A stretch of DNA of 64,000 bases, taken from NCBI RefSeq assembly GCF_000423665.1, contig NZ_AUIK01000036.1:17516-81515 (forward strand), read 5' to 3'. The position numbers and the translations under genes are program-made. Below the pieces are notes generated by a model. It was given only the letters and a program-made list of their open reading frames with translations. It was not told the origin of the DNA and made no database searches. Positions 27,687 to 36,813 of the stretch are shown piece after piece (position 1 is the stretch's first letter; the number at the start of each line of letters is the position of its first letter). The stretch comes from Solirubrobacter soli DSM 22325 (GTDB taxonomy: Bacteria; Actinomycetota; Thermoleophilia; Solirubrobacterales; Solirubrobacteraceae).

Positions 27687-29254
27687 TGCTCGTCAAGGCG
27701 CAGGTGGCGATGGTCATGAACCTCGACAAGTGCATCGGCTGCCACACCTGCTCGGTCACCTGCAAGCAGGTCTGGACGAACCGGCCGGGCACCGAGTACG
27801 TCTGGTTCAACAACGTCGAGACCGCCCCCGGGCAGGGCTATCCGCGCCAGTGGGCCGATCAGGCGCGCTGGAAGGGCGGCTGGATGCTGGACCGCAAGGG
27901 CCGGCTCAAGCTCCGCGCGGGCGGGCAGGTGAAGAAGCTGCTGACGATCTTCTCCAACCCCGATCTGCCCGCGATCGACGACTACTACGAGCCCTTCACG
28001 TACGACTACGAGACGCTCGTCGACGCGCCGCTCGGCGACTTGGACCCGGTCGCCCGCCCGCACTCGCAGCTCACGGGCAGGCCGATGGACGTCAAGTGGG
28101 GCCCGAACTGGGACGAAGGGCTGGCCGGCGGGCAGGAGTCCGCGCCGCTGGACCCCCACATCCGCGCCATGCAGGAGGAGGTCCGCCTGACCTACGAGCA
28201 GGCGTTCATGTTCTTCCTGCCGCGGATCTGCGAGCACTGCCTGAACCCGTCGTGCGTGGCCAGCTGCCCGTCGGGCGCGATGTACAAGCGCGACGAGGAC
28301 GGCATCGTGCTCGTCGACCAGAACAAGTGCCGCGGCTGGCGCTACTGCGTCTCCGGCTGCCCGTACAAGAAGGTCTACTTCAACCACCGCACCGGCAAGG
28401 CCGAGAAGTGCACGCTCTGCTATCCGCGGATCGAGAACGGCCAGCCGACGATCTGCTCGGAGACCTGCGTCGGGCGCATCCGCTACCTCGGCCTCGTGCT
28501 CTATGACGCCGACCGGGTGCAGGCCGCCGCGTCGGTGCCGGACGAGCGCGACCTGCTGGCCGCCCAGCGCGACGTGTTCCTCGACCCCGAGAACCCGGAG
28601 GTCCGCGAGGCCGCGCGCCGTGAGGGCATCCCCGAGGACTGGCTCGACGCCGCGCGGCGCTCGCCGGTGTACGACCTCGCGATCCGCTGGGGCGTGGCGC
28701 TGCCGCTGCATCCGGAGTTCCGGACGCTGCCGATGGTCTGGTACGTGCCGCCGCTCTCCCCCGTCGTCTCGACCCTGGAGACCGACGGCTACGAGGCCGA
28801 TCCCGACGACGTCTTCGGCGCGATCGATCACCTCCGCATCCCGCTCGAGTACCTGGCGAACCTGCTGACCGCGGGTGACACGGAGGCGATCCGGTTCGTC
28901 CTGCACCGGCTCGCCGCCATGCGGGCGTACATGCGCAAGCTCGAGGTGCTCGGGTCCTCCGACGAGGAGCTGCCCGCTCGGGTGGGCCTGAACGCGGTCG
29001 AATTGCGGCGCATGTACCGGCTGCTGGCGATCGCCAACTACGAGGACCGCTACGTGATCCCGCTCGCGCACGCCGAGCTCGGCGAGCGCCTGATGCAGGA
29101 GCAGGGCAGCTGCGGGCTGGACTTCGCGGGCGGCCCGGGCAACTGCGGCGCGGTCGATCCGCGCCCCGACACGTCCTCGCCGCACGTCCCCTACGACGGC
29201 GAGCGCTTCCACCTGATCGACATCCTCCAGCGCGAGGAGCGGCCGGGGCCATGA
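27686..29254 (+). CDS. narH: respiratory nitrate reductase, beta subunit
   Basis: A 522-residue iron-sulfur electron-transfer subunit. Four Cys clusters are visible: CIGCHTCSVTCKQVW near residue 15, CEHCLNPSCVASCP near 185, CRGWRYCVSGCPYKK near 215 and CTLCYPRIENGQPTICSETC near 242. The Trp in CRGW marks the cluster that is [3Fe-4S] in NarH. It links the quinol-oxidising NarI to NarG. GTG 27686 follows GGAGGTGAGG in the end of narG. It overlaps narJ by 4 bp. Confidence 0.97.
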   Translation: MLVKAQVAMVMNLDKCIGCHTCSVTCKQVWTNRPGTEYVWFNNVETAPGQGYPRQWADQARWKGGWMLDRKGRLKLRAGGQVKKLLTIFSNPDLPAIDDYYEPFTYDYETLVDAPLGDLDPVARPHSQLTGRPMDVKWGPNWDEGLAGGQESAPLDPHIRAMQEEVRLTYEQAFMFFLPRICEHCLNPSCVASCPSGAMYKRDEDGIVLVDQNKCRGWRYCVSGCPYKKVYFNHRTGKAEKCTLCYPRIENGQPTICSETCVGRIRYLGLVLYDADRVQAAASVPDERDLLAAQRDVFLDPENPEVREAARREGIPEDWLDAARRSPVYDLAIRWGVALPLHPEFRTLPMVWYVPPLSPVVSTLETDGYEADPDDVFGAIDHLRIPLEYLANLLTAGDTEAIRFVLHRLAAMRAYMRKLEVLGSSDEELPARVGLNAVELRRMYRLLAIANYEDRYVIPLAHAELGERLMQEQGSCGLDFAGGPGNCGAVDPRPDTSSPHVPYDGERFHLIDILQREERPGP

Positions 29255-29868
29255 GACGTCGCGAAGCGCCGGCCCCCTGGGCCCTGCTGTCGTTCCTGCT
29301 GCGCTATCCGGACGAGGACGTGGCCGCCGCGCGGGAGGAGCTCGAGGCGGAGGTCGCGCAGCTGCCGTCAGGCGAGGTGCGCGCCGCGCTCCAGCGCTTC
29401 CTCGCGGACTGGACCGCCGACCCGGCGCACTTCGTCGAGACGTTCGACCTGCGCCGGCGCGCGAGCCTGCACCTGACCTACTACGCGCACGGCGACACGC
29501 GCGAGCGGGGGATGGCGCTGCTGCGGCTGCGCAAGCTCTACCGCGTCGCCGGGCTCCCGATGGAGTCGGCCGAGCTGCCCGACCACCTCACGGTGATGCT
29601 CGCGTTCGCGGCGCTCGCCCCGCCGGGCCACGGCGAGGCGCTGCTCGCCGAGCACCGGCCCGCGATCGAGCTGCTGCGGTTGTCGCTGCACGACCTCGGC
29701 AGCCCGTACGGCCACCTGCTGGACGCGGTCGCCGCGTGCCTGCCGGCGCTGAGCGTGTCCGAGCGCTCAGAGGTCGCGCGACTCGCCCACGACGGTCCCC
29801 CCGACGAAGCGGTCGGTCTCGAGCCCTACGGGCCGCCCGAAGCGATGCCGATCGGAGCCCGCCCATGA
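29251..29868 (+). CDS. narJ: nitrate reductase assembly chaperone
   Basis: A 205-residue all-helical NarJ/TorD-type chaperone needed to insert the molybdenum cofactor into NarG. Typical features are LLSFLLRYPDEDV near the N-terminus, VETFDLRRRASLHLTYYAHG at about residues 62-82, and LPDHLTVMLAFAAL near residue 110. Overlapping start and stop with narH (ATGA) and narI (ATGA) show translational coupling in the operon. Confidence 0.95.
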   Translation: MRRREAPAPWALLSFLLRYPDEDVAAAREELEAEVAQLPSGEVRAALQRFLADWTADPAHFVETFDLRRRASLHLTYYAHGDTRERGMALLRLRKLYRVAGLPMESAELPDHLTVMLAFAALAPPGHGEALLAEHRPAIELLRLSLHDLGSPYGHLLDAVAACLPALSVSERSEVARLAHDGPPDEAVGLEPYGPPEAMPIGARP

Positions 29869-30560
29869 CCGCCGGCGAAGTCCTGCTGTGGGTCATCTTC
29901 CCGTACGTCGCCGTCACCACGTTCGTCGTCGGCACCTGGTGGCGCTACCGCGCCGACCAGTTCGGGTGGACCAGCGGGTCGACCCAGATCTTCGAGCAGC
30001 GGATCCTCGGCTGGGCCGGGCCCGCCTTCCACTACGGCGCCATCGCGGCGATCGGCGGCCACGTGATCGGCCTGATGATCCCGAAGTCGTTCACCGAGGC
30101 GATCGGGATGTCGGAGCGCACGTACCGCTGGTTCTCCGCGATCGCGGGCGCGGTCGCGGGCGCCGTCTGCGTGGTCGGGTTCGTCGGCCTCGTCTACCGG
30201 CGCATCACCAACGTCCGCGTGCGCCGGACCACCTCGCGCACCGACCTGCTCGTCTACCTGCTGCTGGTGATCCTGATCGGGCTCGGCTGCTGGATGACGT
30301 TCGCGCACAACCTGATCACCTCGTCGCCGTACGACTACCGCGACTCGATCTCGGAGTGGTGGCGCTCGCTGTTCATCCTGCAGCCCGACGTCGCCGCGGC
30401 CGCCGGGGCCAACACCGTGTACCAGGTCCACGCGATCATCGCGTGGGCGTTCTGGGCGCTGTTCCCGTTCAGCCGGCTCGTGCACGTCTGGAGCATCCCG
30501 CTCCAATATCTGGGCCGCCCGTACATCCTCTACCGGCGGCGCTACGCGCAGCACCGGTGA
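29865..30560 (+). CDS. narI: respiratory nitrate reductase, gamma subunit (cytochrome b)
   Basis: A 231-residue membrane protein with five predicted helices that takes electrons from quinol. Histidines likely to ligate the two b haems are in FHYGAIAAIGGHVIG (helix 2) and in YQVHAIIAWAFWALFPFSRLVH (last helix). The first helix (VLLWVIFPYVAVTTFVVG) and the RIxxGW-type RILGWAGPAFHYG are family-like. ATG 29865 overlaps the narJ stop and its own stop overlaps the narK start. Confidence 0.95.
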   Translation: MTAGEVLLWVIFPYVAVTTFVVGTWWRYRADQFGWTSGSTQIFEQRILGWAGPAFHYGAIAAIGGHVIGLMIPKSFTEAIGMSERTYRWFSAIAGAVAGAVCVVGFVGLVYRRITNVRVRRTTSRTDLLVYLLLVILIGLGCWMTFAHNLITSSPYDYRDSISEWWRSLFILQPDVAAAAGANTVYQVHAIIAWAFWALFPFSRLVHVWSIPLQYLGRPYILYRRRYAQHR

Positions 30561-31693
30561 CCGGCAACACGCGGCAGCTCACGCTCGCGCTGGTCGCCTT
30601 CACGGTGACCTTCTACGGGTGGGCGCTGCTCGGGCCGCTCGGCCCGGACCTGCAGGACGACCTCGGCCTCACCGACGTGCAGCTCTCGATCGCCGTCGCC
30701 GTGCCGGTGCTGCTCGGCTCGCTGATGCGCATCCCGATGGGCGTGCTGAGCGAGCGCTTCGGCGGGCGACGCGTCTTCACGTGGCTGCTCGTCTACACGA
30801 TTCTCCCGCTGGTCGCGCTCGGCTTCGTGCACGACTCGTTCGGGGCGATCATCGCGCTCGGCTTCCTGCTCGGGTTCGCGGGCGCGTCGTTCGCGATCGG
30901 CGTGCCGTTCGTCAACCGCTGGTACCCGCCCGAGCGCCAGGGCGCGGCACTGGGGATCTACGGCGCGGGCATGGGCGGCACCGTGCTCGCCGGGCTCACC
31001 GCGCCGCGCCTGGGCAGCGTCTCCGCGGCCTTCTTCCTCGCCGCCGGACTGGTCGCGATCGTGCTCGTGATCTGGGTGCTGTTCGCGCGCGACGCGCCCG
31101 GGCCGCCGAGCAACGCGTCGATGCGCGACCCGATCGCCGTGCTCGGCACCGGCGTCAGGGCGTGGGCGCTCGTCCTGTTCTACTTCCTCGCGTTCGGCGG
31201 CTTCGTCGCGATGTACCTGTACCTGCCGAAGCTGCTGACCGGGGTCCACGACCTCACGAAGACCGACGCGGGAGCGCGGGCGGCGGGCTTCGCCCTGCTC
31301 GCGGTGATCGGCCGCCCGCTCGGCGGTGTGCTTTCGGACCGGATCGGCGCCGAACGTGTGCTGCGCGTCTGCTTCGTCGGCGTCCTCGTGCTCGCCCTCG
31401 GCCTCGCCGCCGGCTACAAGTCGATCGTGCCGCTGACGATCTGCTGTCTCGTCATGGCGGCCGGCCTCGGCCTCGGGATGGGCGCCGTGTTCAAGCTCGT
31501 CCCGGTCTGGTACCCGGAGAACGTCGGTGCCGTCACCGGCGTCGTCGGCGCCGCCGGCGGGCTCGGCGGGTTCTTCCCACCGCTCGTCATGGGCTTCGTG
31601 AAGTCCGCCACCGGCGGCTACGCGCTCGGCTTCATCCTGCTCGCGCTCGTCGCGCTCGCCTGCCTGGTCATGCTCACCAGGCTCCGGGCCTGA
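30557..31693 (+). CDS. narK: nitrate/nitrite MFS transporter
   Basis: A 378-residue major facilitator with about 11-12 helices. The loop after helix 2 has the MFS motif MGVLSERFGGRRVF. The NarK-type glycine-rich signatures GFAGASFAIGVPFVNRWYPP and VTGVVGAAGGLGGFFPP are present, one in each half. GTG 30557 overlaps the narI stop, so the transporter is the last gene of the nar operon and probably exchanges nitrate and nitrite. It is the intact relative of the decayed copy at 22970. Its 3' end overlaps the convergent gene at 31618 by about 76 bp. Confidence 0.93.
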   Translation: MTGNTRQLTLALVAFTVTFYGWALLGPLGPDLQDDLGLTDVQLSIAVAVPVLLGSLMRIPMGVLSERFGGRRVFTWLLVYTILPLVALGFVHDSFGAIIALGFLLGFAGASFAIGVPFVNRWYPPERQGAALGIYGAGMGGTVLAGLTAPRLGSVSAAFFLAAGLVAIVLVIWVLFARDAPGPPSNASMRDPIAVLGTGVRAWALVLFYFLAFGGFVAMYLYLPKLLTGVHDLTKTDAGARAAGFALLAVIGRPLGGVLSDRIGAERVLRVCFVGVLVLALGLAAGYKSIVPLTICCLVMAAGLGLGMGAVFKLVPVWYPENVGAVTGVVGAAGGLGGFFPPLVMGFVKSATGGYALGFILLALVALACLVMLTRLRA

Positions 31694-32157
31694 GCGCGCA
31701 ACGCCTCGCGGTTGCGCTCCTCGAGACCCGGGCGGGGCGTGACCGCCGCCGCGAGGCGCAGGAACCGGGTGAGCGCCCGCTCGGCGTGGAGGACCGGCTC
31801 GTACAAGCGCAGGTTCACCCATTCTGCGGGCTGCCACACGCAGACGCCGATGCAGAGTTGGGGCAGGTCCACGTTGCCGCAGCGGTCGCACCACCAGCCG
31901 ACAACGACGTCCGGCTCGGGGAGCGCGTCCGCGACGACCGCGTCCCGTGCCTGTGCGCGCAGCATGTCGAACGGCTCGTCCGACTCCGCGAATCGCTCGA
32001 CAAGCGCGATCCGCTCGCACACGACCTCGGCGAGGGCATCGAACTCCGCCGCCGCGACCAGCGGCAGCTTGTGCTCGGTGCACACGTCGCACTGCTCCTG
32101 CCGCCCCATCCCACCGCAGCCGATGCAGGTCAGGACGGTCACGCGGTCAGGCGTCAT
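31618..32157 (-). CDS. zinc-ribbon-like hypothetical protein
   Basis: About 179 residues if started at ATG 32157 (MTPDRVTVLTCIGCGGMGRQ). Cysteine pairs CIGC, CDVC and CDRC plus a CIGVC suggest one or two zinc sites. The rest is charged and helical; the last 40 residues (ALTRFLRLAAAVTPRPGLEE onward) overlap the narK 3' end on the other strand and may be read-through past an earlier functional end. The start codon shares CATG with the divergent DMT gene. Adjacency to narK is the only clue to function, and a weak one. Confidence 0.5.
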   Translation of the reverse strand: MTPDRVTVLTCIGCGGMGRQEQCDVCTEHKLPLVAAAEFDALAEVVCERIALVERFAESDEPFDMLRAQARDAVVADALPEPDVVVGWWCDRCGNVDLPQLCIGVCVWQPAEWVNLRLYEPVLHAERALTRFLRLAAAVTPRPGLEERNREALRAQARSLVSMTRQASATSASRMKPSA

Positions 32158-33076
32158 GCTCCCCAGCGTGGCGGATATCACCGCGACCCGCACGGGACGA
32201 CTCAGCGCACTGACGCTCGGCGTGCTCGCCGTGGCGGGGCTGGTGGCCGCGTTCTCGCTCAGCTCGACGCTGGTCAAGCGCGCCGAGACGCCGGGAGTGC
32301 TGGTCGCGTTCTGGCGGATGCTCGCGGTCAGCGTGCTGTGGAACGCGCTGCTGTGGGGCACGGGCCGGGGGCGGGTGACGTTGGCCGACGTCCGTCAGGT
32401 GTGGCTCCCGGGCGTGTTCTTCGGCCTCAACCTCGCGGTGTTCTTCGCGGGCGCGACGCACAACAGCGTCGCCAACGCGGCGCTGATCGGGGCGCTCGCG
32501 CCCTTCCTGATCGTGCCTGTCGGCGCGTGGCGGTTCGGCGAGCACATCAGCCCGCGGGCGATCGGCTTCGCGGTGCTCGCGTTCGGCGGTGTCGTGCTGG
32601 TGCTGCTGTCGGCGCCCGCGGGCGGGGACGCGTCGCGCGAGGGCAACGTGTTCGGCGTGATCGCGATGCTGCTGCTGGTCGCCTACGTCACGTCGACGAA
32701 GCAGTTCCGAGGCGAGATGGACGTGACGCGGTTCATGGCGACGATCTGCCCGATCGCCGCGCTCGCGGTCCTGCCGATCGCGATCGCCCACGGGGGCGTG
32801 TTCGAGCTGTCCGCGAACGGGTGGCTGTTCACCGCGATCCTGACCTTGACCAGCGGGATCACCGCGCAGGCCCTGCTGGTCTATGCGCAGAAGTCGATCC
32901 AGATCGGCACGATCGGCATCGCCCAGCAGTTGCAGCCCGCGCTGGCGGTCGTGTGGTCGTTCCTGCTGCTCGGCGAGGTCATCAACGCACGCCAGGCGCT
33001 CGGCATCGCGGTCGTCGTCGCCGGGCTCACGGCGTTCGTGATCGTGCACGATCGGTCCGGTCGCGATCGCCGATGA
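32156..33076 (+). CDS. EamA/DMT-family metabolite exporter
   Basis: About 306 residues with ten predicted membrane helices in two EamA repeats. Repeat one runs LTLGVLAVAGLVAAFSLSST to VVLVLLSAP; repeat two runs NVFGVIAMLLLVAYVTSTKQ to LTAFVIVHDR. The sequence VWSFLLLGEVINARQALG is the EamA end-of-repeat signature. It probably exports small metabolites. Start may be ATG 32156 or GTG 32168. The divergent neighbour begins within the same CATG, so transcription must start inside one or the other gene. Confidence 0.85.
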   Translation: MLPSVADITATRTGRLSALTLGVLAVAGLVAAFSLSSTLVKRAETPGVLVAFWRMLAVSVLWNALLWGTGRGRVTLADVRQVWLPGVFFGLNLAVFFAGATHNSVANAALIGALAPFLIVPVGAWRFGEHISPRAIGFAVLAFGGVVLVLLSAPAGGDASREGNVFGVIAMLLLVAYVTSTKQFRGEMDVTRFMATICPIAALAVLPIAIAHGGVFELSANGWLFTAILTLTSGITAQALLVYAQKSIQIGTIGIAQQLQPALAVVWSFLLLGEVINARQALGIAVVVAGLTAFVIVHDRSGRDRR

Positions 33077-35834
33077 AGTGCGACGCGTCGGCCATCCGCG
33101 CATCGGCTTCCTCGTAGCGGCCGAGCGCGTCGAGCGCGAACACCTCGACCGGCGCGTCGCCCGCGCTCGCCCGCAGCACCGCTTCGAGCCGCTCGCGGTC
33201 GCCGTCCAGCGCGGCGAGCAGGACGTCGCCGAGCCGTTCCTGCTCGCCGCCGCCGGCGGCGCGGTGGAAGTCGGCCGCGCGCTGGAGCGCCTCGCGCGCC
33301 TCCTGGTCGCGGCCGAGCGCCCGCAGCACCCGCCCGAGGTGGACGCGGCCGAGCGCCGCGAGCCGGACGTCGCCGGTCGCCTCGGCCTTGCCGATCCCGA
33401 GCGCGAGGGTCGCCGCGCCCGCCTCGTAGTCGCCCGCCTGGCACTGGGCGCGCCCGAGGCTCGTGGTCTGGTAGGCCTCGGTCTGGAGGAACCCGAGCCG
33501 GCCGGAGGTCTCGGCCGCGCGGGCGATGTGCGCGACCGCGGCGTCGAAACGGCGCTCGAGCCGCGCCAGCTCCCCGAGCATCGCCTCGCGGCGGGCGTGC
33601 AGCCAGGGGTCGTCGACGACATGCAGCCAGCGGTCGACCTGCTCGCGTGCCGCGTGCGCGCGCTCGATGTCACCCGCCGAGATCGCCGCGCGCGACGCGA
33701 ACATGGCGTTCGCCGCCTGGTCCCACGGGTCCGCGAGCCGCTCGGCCGCGCGTGCGGTGAGCCGCAGCGCGTGCTCCTAGTCGCCGTGGTGGGAGACGAC
33801 GTAGGCGAGGTAGTAGTCGCTGCGCGGGTCGTCGGCGAGCGCGTCGGCCTGCTCGATGTGCCGCCGGGCGGGCTCGAGGTCGCCGGCGGAGGCCTCGATC
33901 CACGACGCGAGCAGGAGCGCGGCCGCCCGGTCCGCGGCGGGCGCGGCTCGCGCGCACGCCAGCGCACTCAATAGCCGTTGCGCGCCGCGATGGTCGCCGA
34001 GCACGATCCAGGCCCAGCCGAACCCGGTTGCGATCGCCAGCGCGCGCTGCGGGTCGTTCGCCGCGCTCCATGCCAGCGCGGCGTCGATGTTGGTGCGCTC
34101 GATCCGGACGAAGTCCAGGTACTCGGCCTGGCCGGCACCGCGGACGCCGGCGGTGGACGCCGCGGCGCGCGTGGCGAACCACGCCGCGTTCGCGTCCAGC
34201 CCCTGCCCGGAGGACTCCTCCAGCGCGAACGCGCGGACGCTGTCGAGCAGCCGGAAGCGGTCGCCGTCGACGATCACGAGCGAGCGCGCAGCGAGGCGGC
34301 CCATGACGTCGATCGTCGCGGGCACGCCGAGCGCCGCCAGGACCGCCTCCACCGCGGGGAGGGACGCGCCGCCGGCGAACGTGGCCAGCGCCCACAGCCC
34401 GCGCTTGTCGTCCGGGAACAGCAGCTCGTAGCTCCAGCCGATCGTCGCCCGCAGCGCACGCCGGCGCTCGGGCTTGCGGCTCGCCGGGTCGCTCAACACG
34501 CTGAAGCGATCGTCGAGGCGGCGGGCGATCTCGTCGACCGACAACGTGCGCGTGCGCGCGGCGGCGAGCTCGATCGCGAGCGGCAGCCCGTCCAGCGCGC
34601 GGCACAGGTCGGTGGGGTCCTCGCCCGCGCGCGGCGCGCGGCGGGTGAACAGGCGCACGGCGTCCTCGACGCCGAGCGGCGCGAGCTCGAGCGCGGCCTC
34701 ACCGTCGATGTCGAGCGCGACCTGGCTGGTGGCGAGCACCCGCAGCGACGGGACCGCGTCGAGCAGCCGCACGATCAAGTCCGCCGCGGCATCGCGCACG
34801 TGCTCGCAGTTGTCGAGGATCAGCAGCGTCCGCGACGCCCGCAACCGTTCGAGCAGCGCGGCCTCGCCGCCGGTCACGTTCAGCGCCGCGATCACGGCGT
34901 CGAGCACCTCGTCGGCGGTCGTCGCGCCTTCCAGGCGTGCGAGCCAGACGCTCCCCGGACGCAGCCGGCCCGCGGCGATCGCCAGCGCGGTCTTGCCGAT
35001 GCCACCCGTGCCGAGGAGCACGACCAGGCGCTGCGCGTCGAGCAGCGCCTGCACTGTCGCCAGGTCCCCGTCGCGGCCGATCAGCTCGACCTGCAGCGAC
35101 GGCAGATTGCCCGCCGGCGCGGCCCGCAGCAGCGGGTCCTGCTCCAGCACCTGGCGCTCGAGCTCGCGCAACCGCGGGCCCGGGTCGAGGCCCAGGTCGT
35201 CGGCGAGACGCACCCGCACGCGCTGATACGCCGCGAGCGCGTCGGCCTGGCGACCCGCGCGGTACAGCGCGGTGATGAGCAGCTCCCAGAGGCGCTCCTG
35301 GTAGGGCGCGGTCGCGACCGCCGCCTCGAGCTCCGCGATGACCGGCTCGCTCAGCCGCAGCCGCGCCGCGAAGTGCGTCTCGAGCAGCCGCGCCCGCGCC
35401 TCCTCGAGCTCCACCCGCCACGGTGCGGCCCAATCACCCGCCCCGGGGAGGAGATCCGCGCCGAAGCCGTCGAGCGCGGCGACGCTCAACGCGCGCGCCC
35501 CGTGCTCGTCCCCCGCCTCGAGGCGCCGCGCCGCCGCCGCGGCCGTGCTCAGCACGCGCAGCGCGTCGACCTGCGCGGGGTCGACCGCGAGCCGGTAGGC
35601 GCCCTCGATCGCTCCGGGGATCGCGCGGCGCAGCCGCGCGACCTTCGCCTGCAGCGTGTTGCGTTGCGTCGGCGCGCCGGCCCACAGGTCGTCGAGCAGC
35701 CGGTCCGCGCCCACCGTGCGCCCGGCGTCGAGCGCGAGCCGGACGAGCAGCTCGGCCGTCTTGCCGCCGGGGATCGTGACCGGCACGCCGTCGCGCCGGA
35801 CCTCGACCGGCCCCATCACGGAGACCTCGATCAC
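33027..35834 (-). pseudogene. BTAD/AfsR-type regulator interrupted by one in-frame amber codon
   Basis: The intact part (35834 to 33777, 685 residues) has an OmpR-type winged helix (GGKTAELLVRLALDAGRTV), a BTAD domain (about residues 95-230, ending LGLDPGPRLRELERQVL), then an NB-ARC-type ATPase with Walker A VVLLGTGGIGKTA and Walker B LLILDNCEHV, and the start of a TPR region. TAG at 33777-33779 ends the frame after YYLAYVVSHHGD. The same frame resumes at once (EHALRLTARAAERLADPWDQ) and runs 250 further residues of TPR-like helices to 33027. Either a recent nonsense mutation, a sequencing error, or read-through. The truncated form keeps DNA-binding and ATPase domains. Confidence 0.85.
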
Positions 35835-35887
35835 CGGGCGAGTCTACGTGTCAGCCAAGTGTCAGCCCTGGTCGCGAAGGTCGCGCC

Positions 35888-36169
35888 ATGCACCTGTTCG
35901 GAGAGCTCGCCGTGGACCTCGCCGCGGCGCGCGAGAGCCGTGACCCGGCCTTGCTGGTGGCCGCCGCGCTGAGCGCGCCCGACGCCGACGCGCTGCTCGC
36001 CCGCGCGAGCGCGCTGGCGACGTCGGAGCGCGACCGCCAGCTCGTCGCCATCGCCGCGGCACACCTGCGCGGGGAGCGCGACCTGGTCGACGCCCTCGCC
36101 CGCGACCACCTCGTCGACTACCCGGACAGCGTGCTCGCCGCCTGGATCGCCCACAAGGAGCAACCATGA
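35888..36169 (+). CDS. small hypothetical protein
   Basis: A 93-residue soluble helical protein (MHLFGELAVDLAAARESRDP start) rich in Ala, Asp and Arg with no cysteines and no membrane segment. It is divergent from the AfsR-type regulator, with 53 bp between the starts, and overlaps the next gene by 4 bp (ATGA), which supports translation. It forms the first gene of a three-gene operon with a membrane protein and a drug exporter. No family recognised. Confidence 0.65.
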   Translation: MHLFGELAVDLAAARESRDPALLVAAALSAPDADALLARASALATSERDRQLVAIAAAHLRGERDLVDALARDHLVDYPDSVLAAWIAHKEQP

Positions 36170-36813
36170 ACCGCAGGCTCACGGCCGCATTGCTGATCGT
36201 CGCGGCGGTGCTCGCGAACGTCGCGTTCACCGCGCTCGGCTCGGTCTTCAACTACCCCGACGTGCTCGACGAGCCCGCCGGCGACGTGCTCGCCTCCTTC
36301 CGCGAGCACCAGGGCGCCGTCAGCGCCTGGTTCACCGTGCTGGCGCTGTCCGCCGCGCTGCTGGCACCGATCGCGATCGGCGTCGGCCGGCTCACGGAGC
36401 GGCGGCCGATGCGCCTCGCGGTGTGGGTCGGCATCGCGGCCGCGATCGTGCAGGTGATCGGGCTCGCGCGCTGGCCGATCCTCGTCCCCGGCTTCGCGGC
36501 CGACGACGACCGCGGCGCGTTCGACACCGCGAGTGACATCCTCGGCACCGCGCTCGGCGAGACCGTCGGCTACTTCCTCACCGCGCTCTGGACGGCGCTC
36601 GTGATCGCCGCGCTCGGCCGCGCGTTCGCGGGCCGCTGGTTCTCATGGCTCGGCGGTGCCGCGGCAGCGCTCGTGTTCACGGGCGTGTTCGCGCCGACCG
36701 GGGTCGAGCTCTTCGACCAGGCGAACTTCGTCGGATACGTCCTCTACAGCCTGTGGCTGATCGCGTTCGGGGTCGTGCTGGCGGTGCGCAAGCCCGTGGC
36801 GGTGACGCCGTGA
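36166..36813 (+). CDS. integral membrane protein (DUF4386-like)
   Basis: A 215-residue membrane protein with about six hydrophobic segments (TAALLIVAAVLANVAFTALG, AWFTVLALSAALLAPIAIGV, LAVWVGIAAAIVQVIGLA, and three more). The overall layout resembles DUF4386 proteins, whose function is unknown; the match is by general pattern only. Coupled by ATGA to the small gene upstream and by GTGA to the exporter downstream. Confidence 0.6.
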   Translation: MNRRLTAALLIVAAVLANVAFTALGSVFNYPDVLDEPAGDVLASFREHQGAVSAWFTVLALSAALLAPIAIGVGRLTERRPMRLAVWVGIAAAIVQVIGLARWPILVPGFAADDDRGAFDTASDILGTALGETVGYFLTALWTALVIAALGRAFAGRWFSWLGGAAAALVFTGVFAPTGVELFDQANFVGYVLYSLWLIAFGVVLAVRKPVAVTP

